Source: Paramesorhizobium salinisoli | GTDB taxonomy: Bacteria; Pseudomonadota; Alphaproteobacteria; Rhizobiales; Rhizobiaceae | NCBI RefSeq assembly: GCF_003335045.1 | Contig: NZ_QOZG01000008.1 | Location: 1-64,000, forward strand | Direction of reading: 5' to 3' | Length of the DNA: 64,000 bases | Notes under the pieces: generated by a model | Told to the model about the DNA's origin: nothing | The model's database searches: none | The model's input: the letters and a program-made list of their open reading frames with translations, nothing else | Shown here: piece after piece, positions 17,248 to 26,798 of the stretch | Position numbering within the stretch: the first letter of the stretch is position 1 | How the letters are laid out: each line of letters begins with the position of its first letter | Translations under genes and position numbers: made by a program

Positions 17248-18420
17248 ATGCGCCTTTCGGTCTTCGCCTCAGCCAGCGTCGCCGCCTTCGTCGGCTTCGG
17301 CGGCACATTGGCGCTCATTATCGCGGCCGCACAGGCGCTGGGGGCGACGCAGGCCGAGACCGCCAGCTGGGTCACGGCGCTCTGCCTGGCGCTCGCGGTG
17401 TCCTCGGCCTTCCTCAGCTGGCGCTACCGGATGCCTGTCATCACCGCCTGGTCGACGCCGGGACTGGCGCTGATCGGCGCGAGCGCCGGGTTCACCATGC
17501 CGGAGGCCGTCGGGGCCTTCATCGTCACCGCGGTTGCCATCATCCTGACCGGCCTCATCAAGCCGATCTCGGCGCTGGTCTCGCGCATTCCGGCTTCCGT
17601 CGCGTCGGGCATGCTGGCCGGCATCCTCATGAGCTTCGTCATCGGCGCGGCGAAGACGCTGCCTGTCGATCCGGTGCTGGTCCTGCCGCTGGTGGCACTG
17701 TTCTTCATCATCCGGCTGTTCAATCCGGCGATGGCCGTGCTGACCGTGCTCTTCGCCGGGATCGTCTTTGCGCTCGCCATGAACCGGGTGACGGAACTTC
17801 CTGCCCCGGAACTCTCGACGCTCACCTGGATCAGTCCCGTATTCCACGCAAGCGCGATGATCGGCCTGGCATTGCCGCTCTATCTCGTGACGATGGCGTC
17901 GCAGAACCTGCCGGGTTTTGCCGTGCTGCGTGCGTCGGGCTACGAGCCGCCGACAGGCGCCTGCCTGCAGGTGACGGGTCTACTGTCGCTTCTGATCGCG
18001 CCCTTCGGCGCACATACAACGAATATGGCGGCGATATCGGCAGCGCTCTGCGCCGGTCCTGACGCACATCCCGATGCGGCGCGGCGCTGGATGACGGGTC
18101 CCGCCTACGGACTGTGCTATCTGGTCTTCGCCATTTTCGGCGCATCGCTCGTTGCGTTGTTCGCCGTGCTACCCGTCGTGCTGATCGTGCTCATCGCCGG
18201 ATTGGCTCTCATCGCGCCTTTTATCAATGCCATGGTGCTGGCGCTGAAAGTCGAGGACGAGCGGCTTGCGGCGATCGTCACCTTCGCCGTCACCGCCTCC
18301 GGCATCACGATCGGCGGCATCGGCTCCGCCTTTTGGGCGCTGGTCGCCGGCCTCGCCGTCGCGGCGCTCGAACATGGCAAAAAAACCGCAGGAACTTCAA
18401 AGCAGAAGCAATCCACCTGA
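17248..18420 (+). CDS. benE: Benzoate/H+ symporter family protein (BenE)
   Basis: 390 residues, almost wholly hydrophobic, with about twelve membrane segments. It matches the BenE family of secondary transporters: GFGGTLALIIAAAQALGA at the N-terminus, ITAWSTPGLALIG near residue 68 and APFGAHTTNMAAISAALCAG near residue 250. The family imports benzoate with protons, but most rhizobial members sit away from benzoate catabolic genes, as here, so the substrate is uncertain. It follows the hydrolase gene by 4 bp. Confidence 0.8.
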   Translation: MRLSVFASASVAAFVGFGGTLALIIAAAQALGATQAETASWVTALCLALAVSSAFLSWRYRMPVITAWSTPGLALIGASAGFTMPEAVGAFIVTAVAIILTGLIKPISALVSRIPASVASGMLAGILMSFVIGAAKTLPVDPVLVLPLVALFFIIRLFNPAMAVLTVLFAGIVFALAMNRVTELPAPELSTLTWISPVFHASAMIGLALPLYLVTMASQNLPGFAVLRASGYEPPTGACLQVTGLLSLLIAPFGAHTTNMAAISAALCAGPDAHPDAARRWMTGPAYGLCYLVFAIFGASLVALFAVLPVVLIVLIAGLALIAPFINAMVLALKVEDERLAAIVTFAVTASGITIGGIGSAFWALVAGLAVAALEHGKKTAGTSKQKQST

Positions 18421-18530
18421 TATTGCAGCCTGAAATCGTATAATTCCTCCTTGAAAAGCCATAATTCATTCACCAATTCGATATTCAAGCGGCCAATAGG
18501 GGCCGGCTCTCGATTGCAAACGGGGTTGAT

Positions 18531-18989
18531 ATGAACACTTCCGCATTGATCCGCCCGGCCTGGACGCCGGCTACTATCGCATTGATGATCCTCGGCTTCG
18601 CCGTCTACTGGCCACTGGGGCTCGCCATGCTTGCCTACATCATCTGGGGCGACCGCCTCGAAGGCTTCAAACGCGACGTGAATGACGCAACCGATGGCCT
18701 ATTCAAAGGCTTCCGCCGCAGTTGCGGCCATGCCGGCACAGCCTTTTCAGGCGCATCCTCCTCGACGGGCAATGCCGCCTTCGACGAATGGCGCGGCAAG
18801 GAACTCGACCGGCTCGCTGAAGAGCGCCGCAAGCTCGACGAGGCGCGTGCCGAATTCGAGTCCTATGCGAACGAACTGCGCCGCGCCAAGGACAAGGAGG
18901 AGTTCGACCGCTTCATGGCCGAACGTCGTGCCTCCGGCAAGAAGACTCCTGCCCGCAGGTCCGACTCCGACGTCACCGATGTCGAATAA
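18531..18989 (+). CDS. DUF2852 family membrane-anchored coiled-coil protein
   Basis: 152 residues. A hydrophobic N-terminal part (about 12-42, ATIALMILGFAVYWPLGLAM) makes one or two membrane segments. It is followed by a Ser/Gly linker and a charged coiled coil (about 85-135, rich in E, R and K, with RLAEERRKLDEARAEFESYA). This matches DUF2852, a family of unknown function common in Rhizobiales. No catalytic motif is seen. It is followed by a strong terminator, so it is the end of its unit. Confidence 0.75.
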   Translation: MNTSALIRPAWTPATIALMILGFAVYWPLGLAMLAYIIWGDRLEGFKRDVNDATDGLFKGFRRSCGHAGTAFSGASSSTGNAAFDEWRGKELDRLAEERRKLDEARAEFESYANELRRAKDKEEFDRFMAERRASGKKTPARRSDSDVTDVE

Positions 18990-19016
18990 GAGACGCTTCA
19001 TTTGACTTAAATTCGG

Positions 19017-19050
19017 GAGACGGCGCGGAATAATCCGCGCCGTCTCTGTT
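19017..19050 (+). terminator. Intrinsic terminator after DUF2852 gene
   Basis: GAGACGGCGCGGA pairs perfectly with TCCGCGCCGTCTC (13 bp) around ATAA, followed by TGTTTTC. It lies 27 bp past the stop. Confidence 0.8.
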
Positions 19051-19117
19051 TTCACCGCATGATCTTATCATGCTCCTCCGACTACAATTTCACGCGAATC
19101 ATTTATTGTCCCTTTCC

Positions 19118-19876
19118 ATGGTCCTGTCCCTGTTCCGTGCCGCGCCGAAAAAGGCCCCTCAGGCCACGAGCGACCGCGCCTATGAGGTCGCCGGGCGCAC
19201 TCTGCCCCTGCGGGTCGTGGAAAATCCCCGCGCGACGCGCCTGACGCTGCGCATCGAAGCCGGCGGCAAGGGGCTGCGCGTCACCATCCCGCCGGGCTTG
19301 CCCGCGCGTGAAGTCGACCGCTTTCTCTCCCGCCACGAAGGCTGGATCGAGGCCCGCATTGCCAAGCTGCCGGACCGTCCAGCCGTGCGTCCCGGCATCA
19401 AGATCCCGATACGCGGCGTGCCGCATCTGGTCGTGCACGCACCGGGACGCGGCACGGCGCAGATGATAACGGGCGACGATGGCGCTCCCGCCCTGGTCAT
19501 CTATGGCGACAGGCTGCATCTGTCGCGCCGCATCGCCGATTTTCTCAAACGCGAGGCCAGGACCGAAATGGAAGCGCTCGTCGCCCGCCACACGGCGACG
19601 GTGGGCAGGCGGGCCAAGACGATCCGCTACAAGGATACGAAAAGCCGCTGGGGATCCTGCACCTCCGACGGCGTGCTCTCCTTCTCCTGGCGCATCGCCA
19701 TGGCCCCTGGCCCCGTCATCAATTATCTCGTCGCACATGAGGTGGCGCATCTCATCGAGATGAACCATGGCCCGAAATTCTGGAAGCTGTGCCGGGAACT
19801 CTGCCCCGACACGGACCGGTGCAAGGCCTGGCTGAAGCGCAATGGCAGCGCCCTGCAGGCCATCGATTTCTCATGA
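19118..19876 (+). CDS. YgjP-like (DUF45/SprT-like) metal-dependent hydrolase
   Basis: About 252 residues from the ATG of MVLSLFRAAP; the frame is open 16 codons further upstream and neither start has a strong ribosome site. The family hallmarks are SRWGSCTSDGVLSFSWRIAMAP followed by AHEVAHLIEMNHGPKFW. The HEVAH zinc-binding motif and downstream His give a gluzincin-type metallopeptidase. The N-terminal half has RATRLTLRIEAGGKGLRVTIP, also typical. Bacterial members often accompany restriction enzymes or stand alone; here it overlaps the next gene by 4 nt. Biological substrate unknown. Confidence 0.82.
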   Translation: MVLSLFRAAPKKAPQATSDRAYEVAGRTLPLRVVENPRATRLTLRIEAGGKGLRVTIPPGLPAREVDRFLSRHEGWIEARIAKLPDRPAVRPGIKIPIRGVPHLVVHAPGRGTAQMITGDDGAPALVIYGDRLHLSRRIADFLKREARTEMEALVARHTATVGRRAKTIRYKDTKSRWGSCTSDGVLSFSWRIAMAPGPVINYLVAHEVAHLIEMNHGPKFWKLCRELCPDTDRCKAWLKRNGSALQAIDFS

Positions 19877-20505
19877 ACGACAGCATTCGCGATGCAGCTC
19901 ATACGCTGTGGAACTACCATCTGGTCCATGACGAATTGCGCGCCGTTGACGCGATCATCGGCCTCGGCAGCTATGATCTGCGCGTGGCGAAGCGCGCCGC
20001 GGCGCTGTTTCAGGCCAGCCTTGCGCCGCTTCTGGTCTTTACCGGCAAATCCGGCAACTGGACCGAAGGGCTCTATGAAAAAAGCGAGGCGGAAGCCTTC
20101 GCCGATGTGGCGATGTCGCAAGGCGTGCCGCGCGCGGCGATCAGGATAGAACCGGAAGCGACCAATATCGGCGAGAATATCCGTTTCACGCGTGATCTCC
20201 TGGGGGACAGCGCCAAAAGCGTCATCATCGTCACCAAACCGCAGACGCAGCGCCGGGCGCTCGCCACTGTCGCCAAGCAATGGCCCGAGGTCGAGGCGCT
20301 GATCACCGCATCGTTGACCAGCTTCGAGCAGCAGCCGACCGCCACCTATCCGCTGGAAAAACTGATCCACGAAATGGTCGGCGACCTGAAACGCATTCTC
20401 GACTATCCCGCGAAGGGCTTCCAGATTCCGCAGGCCGTGCCCCCAGAGGTCGTCGCGGCCTATGATTTTCTCGTCGAACATGGTTTTGACGAACATCTGC
20501 GCTAG
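19873..20505 (+). CDS. YdcF-like DUF218 family protein
   Basis: 210 residues with a Rossmann-like DUF218 core. VDAIIGLGSYDLRVAKRAAALF near residue 27 and LVFTGKSGNWTEG form the N-terminal part. EPEATNIGENIRFTRDLL and SVIIVTKPQTQRRALATV are the conserved central motifs (ATNT.EN and KP.H.RRA types). E. coli YdcF binds S-adenosylmethionine; other members act in envelope glycan steps. Short members without a membrane anchor, like this one, have no settled function. Start by ATGA overlap with the upstream metallohydrolase gene. Confidence 0.78.
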   Translation: MNDSIRDAAHTLWNYHLVHDELRAVDAIIGLGSYDLRVAKRAAALFQASLAPLLVFTGKSGNWTEGLYEKSEAEAFADVAMSQGVPRAAIRIEPEATNIGENIRFTRDLLGDSAKSVIIVTKPQTQRRALATVAKQWPEVEALITASLTSFEQQPTATYPLEKLIHEMVGDLKRILDYPAKGFQIPQAVPPEVVAAYDFLVEHGFDEHLR

Positions 20506-20559
20506 GTTTTGCCCGCGAAAAGCTCGACTCCTCGGGCAAATTATGCGACGTGGCAGGCC

Positions 20560-21225
20560 ATGGCTCTCGATATCAAAATCTGCGGCTTGAAAACGCCCGA
20601 TGCAATCGCTGCCGCGCTGACAGGCGGCGCGTCGCATGTCGGCTTTATTTTCTTCGGCAAGAGCCCACGCAATGTCGATCCGGAGACCGCAGGCCGGCTG
20701 CGCACTGCAGCGCAGGGCCGGGCAAAGGCGGTGGCCGTTACCGTCGATGCCGATGATGCGGCGCTCGACAGGATTATCGCTGCCATGCGCCCTGACATGC
20801 TGCAACTGCATGGGCGCGAGACGCCGGAGCGCACGGCCGAACTCAAGGCGCGCTATGGCCTCCCCGTCATCAAGGCTTTTTCCGTTCACGATGCGACGGA
20901 TCTTGCCGCGATCATGCCTTATCGGGGCGTTGCCGACCGGCTACTCTTCGACGCCAAGCCGCCCAAGGGCTCGGATCTGCCCGGCGGCAATGGCGTTTCG
21001 TTTGATTGGCGTGCGCTAGCGGCGCTTGACGGCGATGTCGATTACATGCTTTCGGGTGGGCTGAATGCGGGCAATATCGCCGAAGCGCTCAAGGCAACCA
21101 ACGCGCCCGGGATCGATATCTCGTCGGGCGTAGAAGTCGCGCCGGGCGAGAAAGATGTGCGCCTGATAGCGGAATTCTTCCAGGCGGTGCGCGCGGCAAC
21201 GAACACGATGTCGGGCGCGGCCTGA
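20560..21225 (+). CDS. trpF: Phosphoribosylanthranilate isomerase
   Basis: 221 residues, a single (beta/alpha)8 barrel. Near the N-terminus [15 protein letters not shown] carries the catalytic Cys; the catalytic Asp is in FDAKPPKG; phosphate loops are in [15 protein letters not shown] and GIDISSGVE. It isomerises N-(5'-phosphoribosyl)anthranilate in tryptophan synthesis. I placed the start at the ATG of [10 protein letters not shown], since residues upstream are not family-like. It heads the trpF-trpB-(unknown)-trpA-accD-folC run. Confidence 0.95.
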   Translation: MALDIKICGLKTPDAIAAALTGGASHVGFIFFGKSPRNVDPETAGRLRTAAQGRAKAVAVTVDADDAALDRIIAAMRPDMLQLHGRETPERTAELKARYGLPVIKAFSVHDATDLAAIMPYRGVADRLLFDAKPPKGSDLPGGNGVSFDWRALAALDGDVDYMLSGGLNAGNIAEALKATNAPGIDISSGVEVAPGEKDVRLIAEFFQAVRAATNTMSGAA

Positions 21226-21251
21226 AACGGGCTGAAATCGGCCTTGATACG

Positions 21252-22484
21252 ATGGAGCGAGTGTTGAACAAGCCGGCTGAACCAAATTCATTCAAGACGG
21301 GTCCTGACGAAGAGGGCATGTTCGGTATATTCGGCGGCCGCTTCGTGGCCGAAACCTTGATGCCGCTGATCCTGGAATTGCAGGAGGCCTATGATTCCGC
21401 AAAGAACGATCCGGAGTTCAAGGCGGAATTGCAGGATCTCTCGACACACTATGCCGGACGGCCGTCGAAGCTCTACTATGCCGAAGGTCTCACAAAGCAT
21501 CTTGGTGGCGCGAAGATCTATTTCAAGCGCGAAGACCTGAACCATACCGGCAGCCACAAGATTAACAATTGCCTTGGCCAGATCCTGCTCGCCAAGCGCA
21601 TGGGGAAGACGCGCATCATCGCCGAGACCGGCGCGGGCCAGCATGGTGTGGCGACCGCCACGGTCGCGGCGCGCTTCGGCCTGCCCTGCGTCGTCTATAT
21701 GGGCGCGACCGATGTGGAGCGGCAAAAGCCGAACGTATTCCGCATGAAGCTGCTCGGCGCGGAGGTAAAGCCTGTCAGCGCCGGAAACGGCACGCTGAAG
21801 GACGCCATGAACGAGGCCCTGCGTGACTGGGTCACCAATGTCGAGGATACCTACTATCTCATCGGCACGGCGGCGGGCCCGCACCCCTATCCCGAACTCG
21901 TCCGCGATTTCCAGTCGGTCATCGGCATCGAAGCGCGCCAGCAAATCCTCGATCGGGAAGGCCGCCTGCCGGATGCCCTCGTCGCGGCTGTCGGAGGCGG
22001 CTCCAACGCCATCGGTCTTTTCCATCCGTTCCTCGACGACAAGGACGTGAAGATCTACGGCATCGAGGCCGGCGGACATGGTCTCGATGGCAACGAGCAT
22101 TGCGCCTCGATGAACGCCGGACGCCCTGGTGTGCTGCACGGCAACCGGACTTATCTCCTGCAGGATGAGGACGGCCAGATCCTCGACGGCCATTCGATCT
22201 CGGCCGGGCTCGATTATCCCGGCGTCGGCCCGGAACATTCCTGGCTGCGCGATACCGGCCGTGTTTCCTATGTGCCGATCCTCGACAATGAGGCGCTCGA
22301 CGCTTTCCAGCTTACCACGCGCGTCGAAGGCATCATCCCGGCGCTCGAATCCGCCCACGCCATCGCCTATGCGGTCAAGCTTGCGCCCACCATGGCGAAG
22401 GACCAGATCATGATCGTCAATCTGTCCGGACGCGGCGACAAGGACGTGCATACTGTCGGGCAGATGCTCGGCATGGAGATTTGA
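21252..22484 (+). CDS. trpB: Tryptophan synthase beta chain
   Basis: 410 residues, PLP-dependent. The PLP lysine lies in [13 protein letters not shown] near residue 98; [13 protein letters not shown] binds the PLP phosphate; [12 protein letters not shown] is the conserved Glu/Gln loop. It joins indole to serine. The sequence is that of the TrpB1 type, which pairs with TrpA. A GTG three codons after the ATG is an alternative start. trpF ends 26 bp upstream. Confidence 0.96.
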   Translation: MERVLNKPAEPNSFKTGPDEEGMFGIFGGRFVAETLMPLILELQEAYDSAKNDPEFKAELQDLSTHYAGRPSKLYYAEGLTKHLGGAKIYFKREDLNHTGSHKINNCLGQILLAKRMGKTRIIAETGAGQHGVATATVAARFGLPCVVYMGATDVERQKPNVFRMKLLGAEVKPVSAGNGTLKDAMNEALRDWVTNVEDTYYLIGTAAGPHPYPELVRDFQSVIGIEARQQILDREGRLPDALVAAVGGGSNAIGLFHPFLDDKDVKIYGIEAGGHGLDGNEHCASMNAGRPGVLHGNRTYLLQDEDGQILDGHSISAGLDYPGVGPEHSWLRDTGRVSYVPILDNEALDAFQLTTRVEGIIPALESAHAIAYAVKLAPTMAKDQIMIVNLSGRGDKDVHTVGQMLGMEI

Positions 22485-22492
22485 TCGCGACC

Positions 22493-22972
22493 ATGAGCCA
22501 GCCGGCCATCGATATATCCGACACATCCGCTTATCAGCCGCGCGCCGCATGGTTCGACGGCCTTGTGGACTGCGGCCCGGCAAGCATCAAGCTCAGCCTT
22601 ATCGAGTCCGACCCGGCTAAGCCGATCGCACCGGCCACGATCGAGAAGGCACGCGCGCTGATTGAAGCGACAGGTGAGAAGCTGGCGCAAACCAAGCATC
22701 GCGGTGCAGGTTTTGCCATTCTTCATCAGGGACAGGAAGGGCTTTGGCTGCTTCTTCACTGGTGGATCGAGGGTGACATCGCCACGCAAATGCTGTGGCG
22801 GTCGAAGCTCAGCGGCGAGCCCCACTTCATTCCCGCCGAACCCCTGCTCATGGCCTGTGTCTGGGAACTGGGAATTATCGATTTTGAACGACGCGCATGG
22901 ATGGAAACGGCAATGTCCGGGAAACCCATCTCCGACTATCTGACGCGCACCATGCCACGGGGCACAGTATGA
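22493..22972 (+). CDS. Unknown protein between trpB and trpA
   Basis: 159 residues, no family recognised with certainty. The sequence has [18 protein letters not shown] near the start, a central Trp-rich stretch ([16 protein letters not shown], residues about 84-99) and [21 protein letters not shown] near the C-terminus. It is soluble-looking with no signal peptide. The ATG lies 9 bp after the trpB stop with GGAG upstream, and its own stop overlaps the trpA start (ATGA), so it is translationally coupled to trpA. GC and codon use match the neighbours, which argues for a real gene. The position between two genes whose products form one complex suggests a link to tryptophan synthase or merely co-expression; neither is shown. 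Confidence 0.8.
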   Translation: MSQPAIDISDTSAYQPRAAWFDGLVDCGPASIKLSLIESDPAKPIAPATIEKARALIEATGEKLAQTKHRGAGFAILHQGQEGLWLLLHWWIEGDIATQMLWRSKLSGEPHFIPAEPLLMACVWELGIIDFERRAWMETAMSGKPISDYLTRTMPRGTV

Positions 22973-23808
22973 CCACACGTATCGACAGGAAATTCGCCGC
23001 ATTGAAGCAGGAGGGGCGTCCGGCGCTCGTCACCTATTTCATGGCCGGTGACCCGGACTACGAAACATCGCTGAGGATCATGAAGGCGCTGCCTGAAGCG
23101 GGCGCCGACATCATCGAACTCGGCGTGCCGTTCTCCGACCCCATGGCCGATGGCCCGGCCATCCAGGCGGCGGGGCTGCGCGCGCTTAAAAGCGGACAGA
23201 CGCTGGTCAAGACGCTGGCCATGGCGGCCGAATTTCGCCAAGGCGACGATACCACGCCGATCGTGATGATGGGCTATTACAATCCGATCTATATCCACGG
23301 CGTCGAACGCTTCCTGGAAGAAGCGGTACAGGCCGGCATCGACGGCCTCATCATCGTCGATCTGCCGCCGGAGATGGACGAGGAGCTCTGCATTCCCGCC
23401 TTGAGGGCCGGGATGAACTTCATCCGGCTGGCGACGCCGACCACCGATGAAAAGCGCCTGCCCAAGGTGCTCGAGAACACGTCCGGATTTGTCTATTACG
23501 TCTCCATGACCGGCATAACCGGATCGGCGCTGCCCGACACGTCGAAGGTGGCCGGCGCGGTCAACCGCATCAAGGCGCATACCGGGCTTCCCGTCTGCGT
23601 CGGTTTCGGGGTCAAGACCGCGGAGCAGGCGAAGATCATCGGCGCATCGGCTGACGGCGTCGTTGTCGGCACGGCCATCGTCAACGCGGTCGCCAATACG
23701 ATCCGGCCCGACGGTTCGCTCGTCGCGGATCCGGCGGAAGCAGTCGCCACCATGGTGCGCGGCCTTTCCACCGGGATTCGCGCCGCGCGCCTTGCTCCTG
23801 CCGAATAA
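22969..23808 (+). CDS. trpA: Tryptophan synthase alpha chain
   Basis: 279 residues, a TIM barrel cleaving indole-3-glycerol phosphate. Catalytic Glu50 ([13 protein letters not shown]) and Asp61 (MADGPAIQ) are present, as are the loop [10 protein letters not shown] and the phosphate-binding [10 protein letters not shown]. The start overlaps the preceding unknown gene by 4 nt; the frame continues upstream without support. Followed by a hairpin and an intergenic repeat before accD. Confidence 0.96.
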   Translation: MTTRIDRKFAALKQEGRPALVTYFMAGDPDYETSLRIMKALPEAGADIIELGVPFSDPMADGPAIQAAGLRALKSGQTLVKTLAMAAEFRQGDDTTPIVMMGYYNPIYIHGVERFLEEAVQAGIDGLIIVDLPPEMDEELCIPALRAGMNFIRLATPTTDEKRLPKVLENTSGFVYYVSMTGITGSALPDTSKVAGAVNRIKAHTGLPVCVGFGVKTAEQAKIIGASADGVVVGTAIVNAVANTIRPDGSLVADPAEAVATMVRGLSTGIRAARLAPAE

Positions 23809-23824
23809 GCGCTTAAATTCAAAT

Positions 23825-23843
23825 AAGAGCGGTTCCCGCTCTT
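23825..23843 (+). terminator. Possible weak terminator after trpA
   Basis: AAGAGCGG and CCGCTCTT form an 8-bp stem with loop TTC, followed by AGTCTTTAGTTT. The T-tract is broken, so termination may be partial, allowing accD-folC to be co-transcribed with trp. Confidence 0.45.
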
Positions 23844-23857
23844 AGTCTTTAGTTTAC

Positions 23858-23901
23858 GCAAGTCCGGAGGGAAAACCGGTTTCCACTTTTCCTGGACTTG
23901 C
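23858..23901. repeat. Rhizobial palindromic repeat, copy between trpA and accD
   Basis: 44 bp with outer arms GCAAGTCC / GGACTTGC and inner GGAAAACCGG / TTTCCACTTTTCC. It belongs to the short palindromic family seen at several places in this window. It lies 24 bp before the accD start. Confidence 0.75.
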
Positions 23902-23925
23902 TTTTGAACAAACGGAAACGGGATC

Positions 23926-24861
23926 ATGAACTGGATCACAAATTACGTCCGGCCCAAGATCAATTCGATGCTGGGTCGCCGCGAAATGCCGGAAAATCTC
24001 TGGATCAAGGATCCGGAGACCGGCGAAATGGTGTTCCACAAGGATCTCGAGAGCAACCAGTGGGTGATCCCCGCTTCCGGCCATCACATGCGGATTCCGG
24101 CCAGGGACCGGCTGCGCTTCTTCTTCGACGAAGGCAAATATGAAGTGCTGGAAGGCGTCAAAGTTGCCGCCGATCCCCTGAAATTCCGCGACGAAAAGCG
24201 CTATGTTGATCGCCTGAAGGACTATCGCGCGCGCACTGGCCTCGATGACGCCATCATCAATGCGCTGGGCACCATTGAGGGCCTGCCCATCGTCGCAACC
24301 ATCCATGAATTCGGTTTCATGGGCGGCTCGCTCGGCATGGCGGCTGGCGAGGCGATCATCAAGGGATTCGAGACGGCGATCGCACAGAAGCGTCCGATGG
24401 TGCTGTTTTCGGCCTCCGGCGGCGCCCGGATGCAGGAAGGCATCCTGTCGCTGATGCAGCTTCCCCGCACCACGGTGGCGGTGGAAATGCTCAAAGAGGC
24501 GGGCCTGCCCTATATCGTGGTGCTCACCAATCCGACCACCGGCGGCGTTTCGGCGTCCTATGCCATGCTGGGCGACGTGCATATCGCCGAGCCTGGCGCG
24601 CTGATCGGCTTTGCCGGCGCGCGCGTCATCGAGCAGACCATCCGTGAAAAGCTGCCCGAGCGCTTCCAGACCGCCGAATATCTGATGGAACACGGCATGG
24701 TCGACATGGTCGTCTCGCGGCTCGAGATGAAAACGACTATCGCGCGCATTCTCAAGATGATGATGAAGCAGCCTGCGACCGAAATTGCAAAGCCGGTGGA
24801 AGAGGCCGATACCGTCCCAAACAGCGCGTCCGACCCGGCGGCTGGCAACGTCGCTGCCTAG
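23926..24861 (+). CDS. accD: Acetyl-CoA carboxylase carboxyltransferase subunit beta
   Basis: 311 residues. With AccA it moves carboxyl from biotin to acetyl-CoA to make malonyl-CoA. The crotonase-type core is clear: [34 protein letters not shown] and [16 protein letters not shown]. In E. coli AccD the N-terminal zinc ribbon has four Cys (CDSCGQ and CPKCDHHM). Here the aligned segment reads [14 protein letters not shown] and [14 protein letters not shown], with no Cys at all, so the zinc site is lost while the surrounding residues remain. The acidic Ala/Pro-rich tail (about 285-311) is probably disordered. Upstream is a palindromic repeat; folC follows. Confidence 0.95.
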   Translation: MNWITNYVRPKINSMLGRREMPENLWIKDPETGEMVFHKDLESNQWVIPASGHHMRIPARDRLRFFFDEGKYEVLEGVKVAADPLKFRDEKRYVDRLKDYRARTGLDDAIINALGTIEGLPIVATIHEFGFMGGSLGMAAGEAIIKGFETAIAQKRPMVLFSASGGARMQEGILSLMQLPRTTVAVEMLKEAGLPYIVVLTNPTTGGVSASYAMLGDVHIAEPGALIGFAGARVIEQTIREKLPERFQTAEYLMEHGMVDMVVSRLEMKTTIARILKMMMKQPATEIAKPVEEADTVPNSASDPAAGNVAA

Positions 24862-24889
24862 AGACCTTTCATGGAAAGGCTCTGATGTC

Positions 24890-26221
24890 ATGGCATTGAA
24901 AACCGCCGAGCAGGAAATCGAGCGGCTTCTCGGTTTGCATCCCAAGGGATTCGACCTGTCGCTCGACCGCATCACGCGGCTCCTTGACGCGCTGGGCAAT
25001 CCGCATCTGAAGCTGCCGCCGGTCATCCATATCGCGGGGACCAACGGCAAGGGATCAGCGAGCGCCTTCGCCCGCGCTTTGCTCGAATGCGCCGGGCTCA
25101 CTGTCCATGTCCATACCTCGCCGCATCTCGTCAACTGGCACGAGCGCTACCGGCTCGGCGAACCCGGCGGCGGCAGGCTGGTGCGCGACGACGTGCTGGC
25201 CGAAGCGGTTTCGCGCGTGGCGGAGGCCAATGCCGGCCGGCCGATCACCGTCTTCGAAATCCTCACCGCCGTCACCTTCGTCCTCTTTTCCGAGCATCCC
25301 GCCGATGCGGTCGTGCTGGAAGTGGGGCTTGGCGGCCGGTATGACGCCACTAATGTCATTCCCGAACCGGCGGTCTCGCTGATCATGCCGGTTTCGCTCG
25401 ACCATCAATCCTATCTGGGAGACCGGGTCGAGCTGATTGCGGCGGAGAAGGCCGGCATTATCAAGCGCGGCTGTCCTGTGGTCATCGGCTTTCAGGATAG
25501 TGACGACGCGCGTATGGTCATGATGGAAACCGCCGAACGGCTTGGCTGTCCACTTTCCATCTATGGGCAGGACTATTTCGCCTATGAGGAACATGGCCGC
25601 ATGGTCTATCAGGACGAGACCGGCCTGATCGATCTGCCGCTGCCGCGCCTCGTCGGACGCCACCAGCTTGCCAATGCCGCCGCGGCGATCGAAGCGGTGC
25701 GCATCGCGGGGTTCGACATTCCCGATCGCGCCGTCGAAAAGGCGATGACCGTGGTGGACTGGCCGGCGCGGATGCAGCGCCTGACCCATGGGCGGCTTGT
25801 CGACGTGGCGGTGCCGGATGCCGAAATCTGGCTCGATGGCGGGCATAATCCGGGGGCGGGCGCCGTTATCGCGGAAGCCTTCGCCGAGTTGGAAGAACGC
25901 TCGTCGCGGCCTTTGTTCCTGATCACCGGGATGATCAACACCAAGGATCCCGTGGGCTATTTCAAGGCTTTCGCCGGCATGGCGCGGCATGTCTTCACAG
26001 TGCCGATACAATCAAGCGACGCGGGTATTGCGCATGAGGCGCTCGCCGTGGCGGCGGAAGAGGCGGGGCTTTCCGCCGAGCCTGTCCATTCCGTGGAGAA
26101 TGCGTTGAAGCTTCTGCGCGACACGTGGGACCCCAACGATATCCCACCGCGCATCCTCATCGGCGGTTCGCTCTATCTGGCGGGTGACGTTCTTGCAGAT
26201 AATGAAACGCCGCCAAGCTGA
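24890..26221 (+). CDS. folC: Bifunctional folylpolyglutamate/dihydrofolate synthase
   Basis: 443 residues. The ATP-binding P-loop is in HIAGTNGKGSASAFARAL near residue 48. VLEVGLGGRYDATN and IWLDGGHNPGAG are the Mur-ligase-family metal and ADP motifs. It adds glutamate to dihydropteroate and to folates. The start is at the ATG of MALKTAEQEIERLLG with GGAAAGG upstream, 28 bp after accD; the frame runs further upstream inside accD and is rejected there. Last plus-strand gene of the trp-acc-fol run. Confidence 0.94.
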   Translation: MALKTAEQEIERLLGLHPKGFDLSLDRITRLLDALGNPHLKLPPVIHIAGTNGKGSASAFARALLECAGLTVHVHTSPHLVNWHERYRLGEPGGGRLVRDDVLAEAVSRVAEANAGRPITVFEILTAVTFVLFSEHPADAVVLEVGLGGRYDATNVIPEPAVSLIMPVSLDHQSYLGDRVELIAAEKAGIIKRGCPVVIGFQDSDDARMVMMETAERLGCPLSIYGQDYFAYEEHGRMVYQDETGLIDLPLPRLVGRHQLANAAAAIEAVRIAGFDIPDRAVEKAMTVVDWPARMQRLTHGRLVDVAVPDAEIWLDGGHNPGAGAVIAEAFAELEERSSRPLFLITGMINTKDPVGYFKAFAGMARHVFTVPIQSSDAGIAHEALAVAAEEAGLSAEPVHSVENALKLLRDTWDPNDIPPRILIGGSLYLAGDVLADNETPPS

Positions 26222-26294
26222 AATATGGGAAAAACGGCAGCCGTTTTCGCCCATTTTTGGGGAAGAATGCTACAAAAATCCTCGAGGAAAACGT

Positions 26295-26322
26295 AAAAAA
26301 GCCCGGCCGAAACCGGGCTTTA
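26295..26322. terminator. Bidirectional terminator between folC and trxA
   Basis: AAGCCCGG and CCGGGCTT (8 bp) around CCGAAA, with six A upstream and TTTAT downstream, serve both convergent genes. Confidence 0.85.
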
Positions 26323-26343
26323 TCATTTCAAGCGTACCGCCGG

Positions 26344-26667
26344 TTACGCAGCCGAGGTCTTGATCCAGTCGGACAGGCGGCTCTTCGGCGCGGCGCCGAC
26401 CATGTTGGCGGCAAGCTCGCCGTCCTTGAACAGGAGAAGCGTCGGGATCGAGCGCACGCCGAACTGGGCGGCGAGTTCCGGGTTTTCGTCGATATTGACC
26501 TTGGCGATGGTGACCCGACCAGCCATTTCCGTCGCGATTTCCTCAAGTGCCGGCGCGATCATCTTGCATGGGCCGCACCATTCCGCCCAAAAATCCACTA
26601 CGACAGGGCCCTCTGCCTGAAGCACGTCAGACTGAAAATTGCTGTTGTCGATCTTTACGGTTGCCAT
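26344..26667 (-). CDS. trxA: Thioredoxin 1
   Basis: 107 residues, the standard length. Active site WCGPCK in [16 protein letters not shown], and the cis-Pro loop in [13 protein letters not shown]. It reduces protein disulphides in the cytoplasm. The start is at the ATG of [11 protein letters not shown]; the frame runs upstream 55 codons without family similarity. It lies 131 bp downstream of addA. Confidence 0.97.
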   Translation of the reverse strand: MATVKIDNSNFQSDVLQAEGPVVVDFWAEWCGPCKMIAPALEEIATEMAGRVTIAKVNIDENPELAAQFGVRSIPTLLLFKDGELAANMVGAAPKSRLSDWIKTSAA

Positions 26668-26798
26668 CTGGCTTTCCTTTGCGATGAAACTGTTGCGCAT
26701 CATGTGGTGAGTTTCACCGCGCGCGTCAAGCTTCTGTTTCTCACGAGTGCGCGAGGCTTTCAAGGTCGGCTGGAGCGGTCGCTCTAGCTCTTTGTTTT

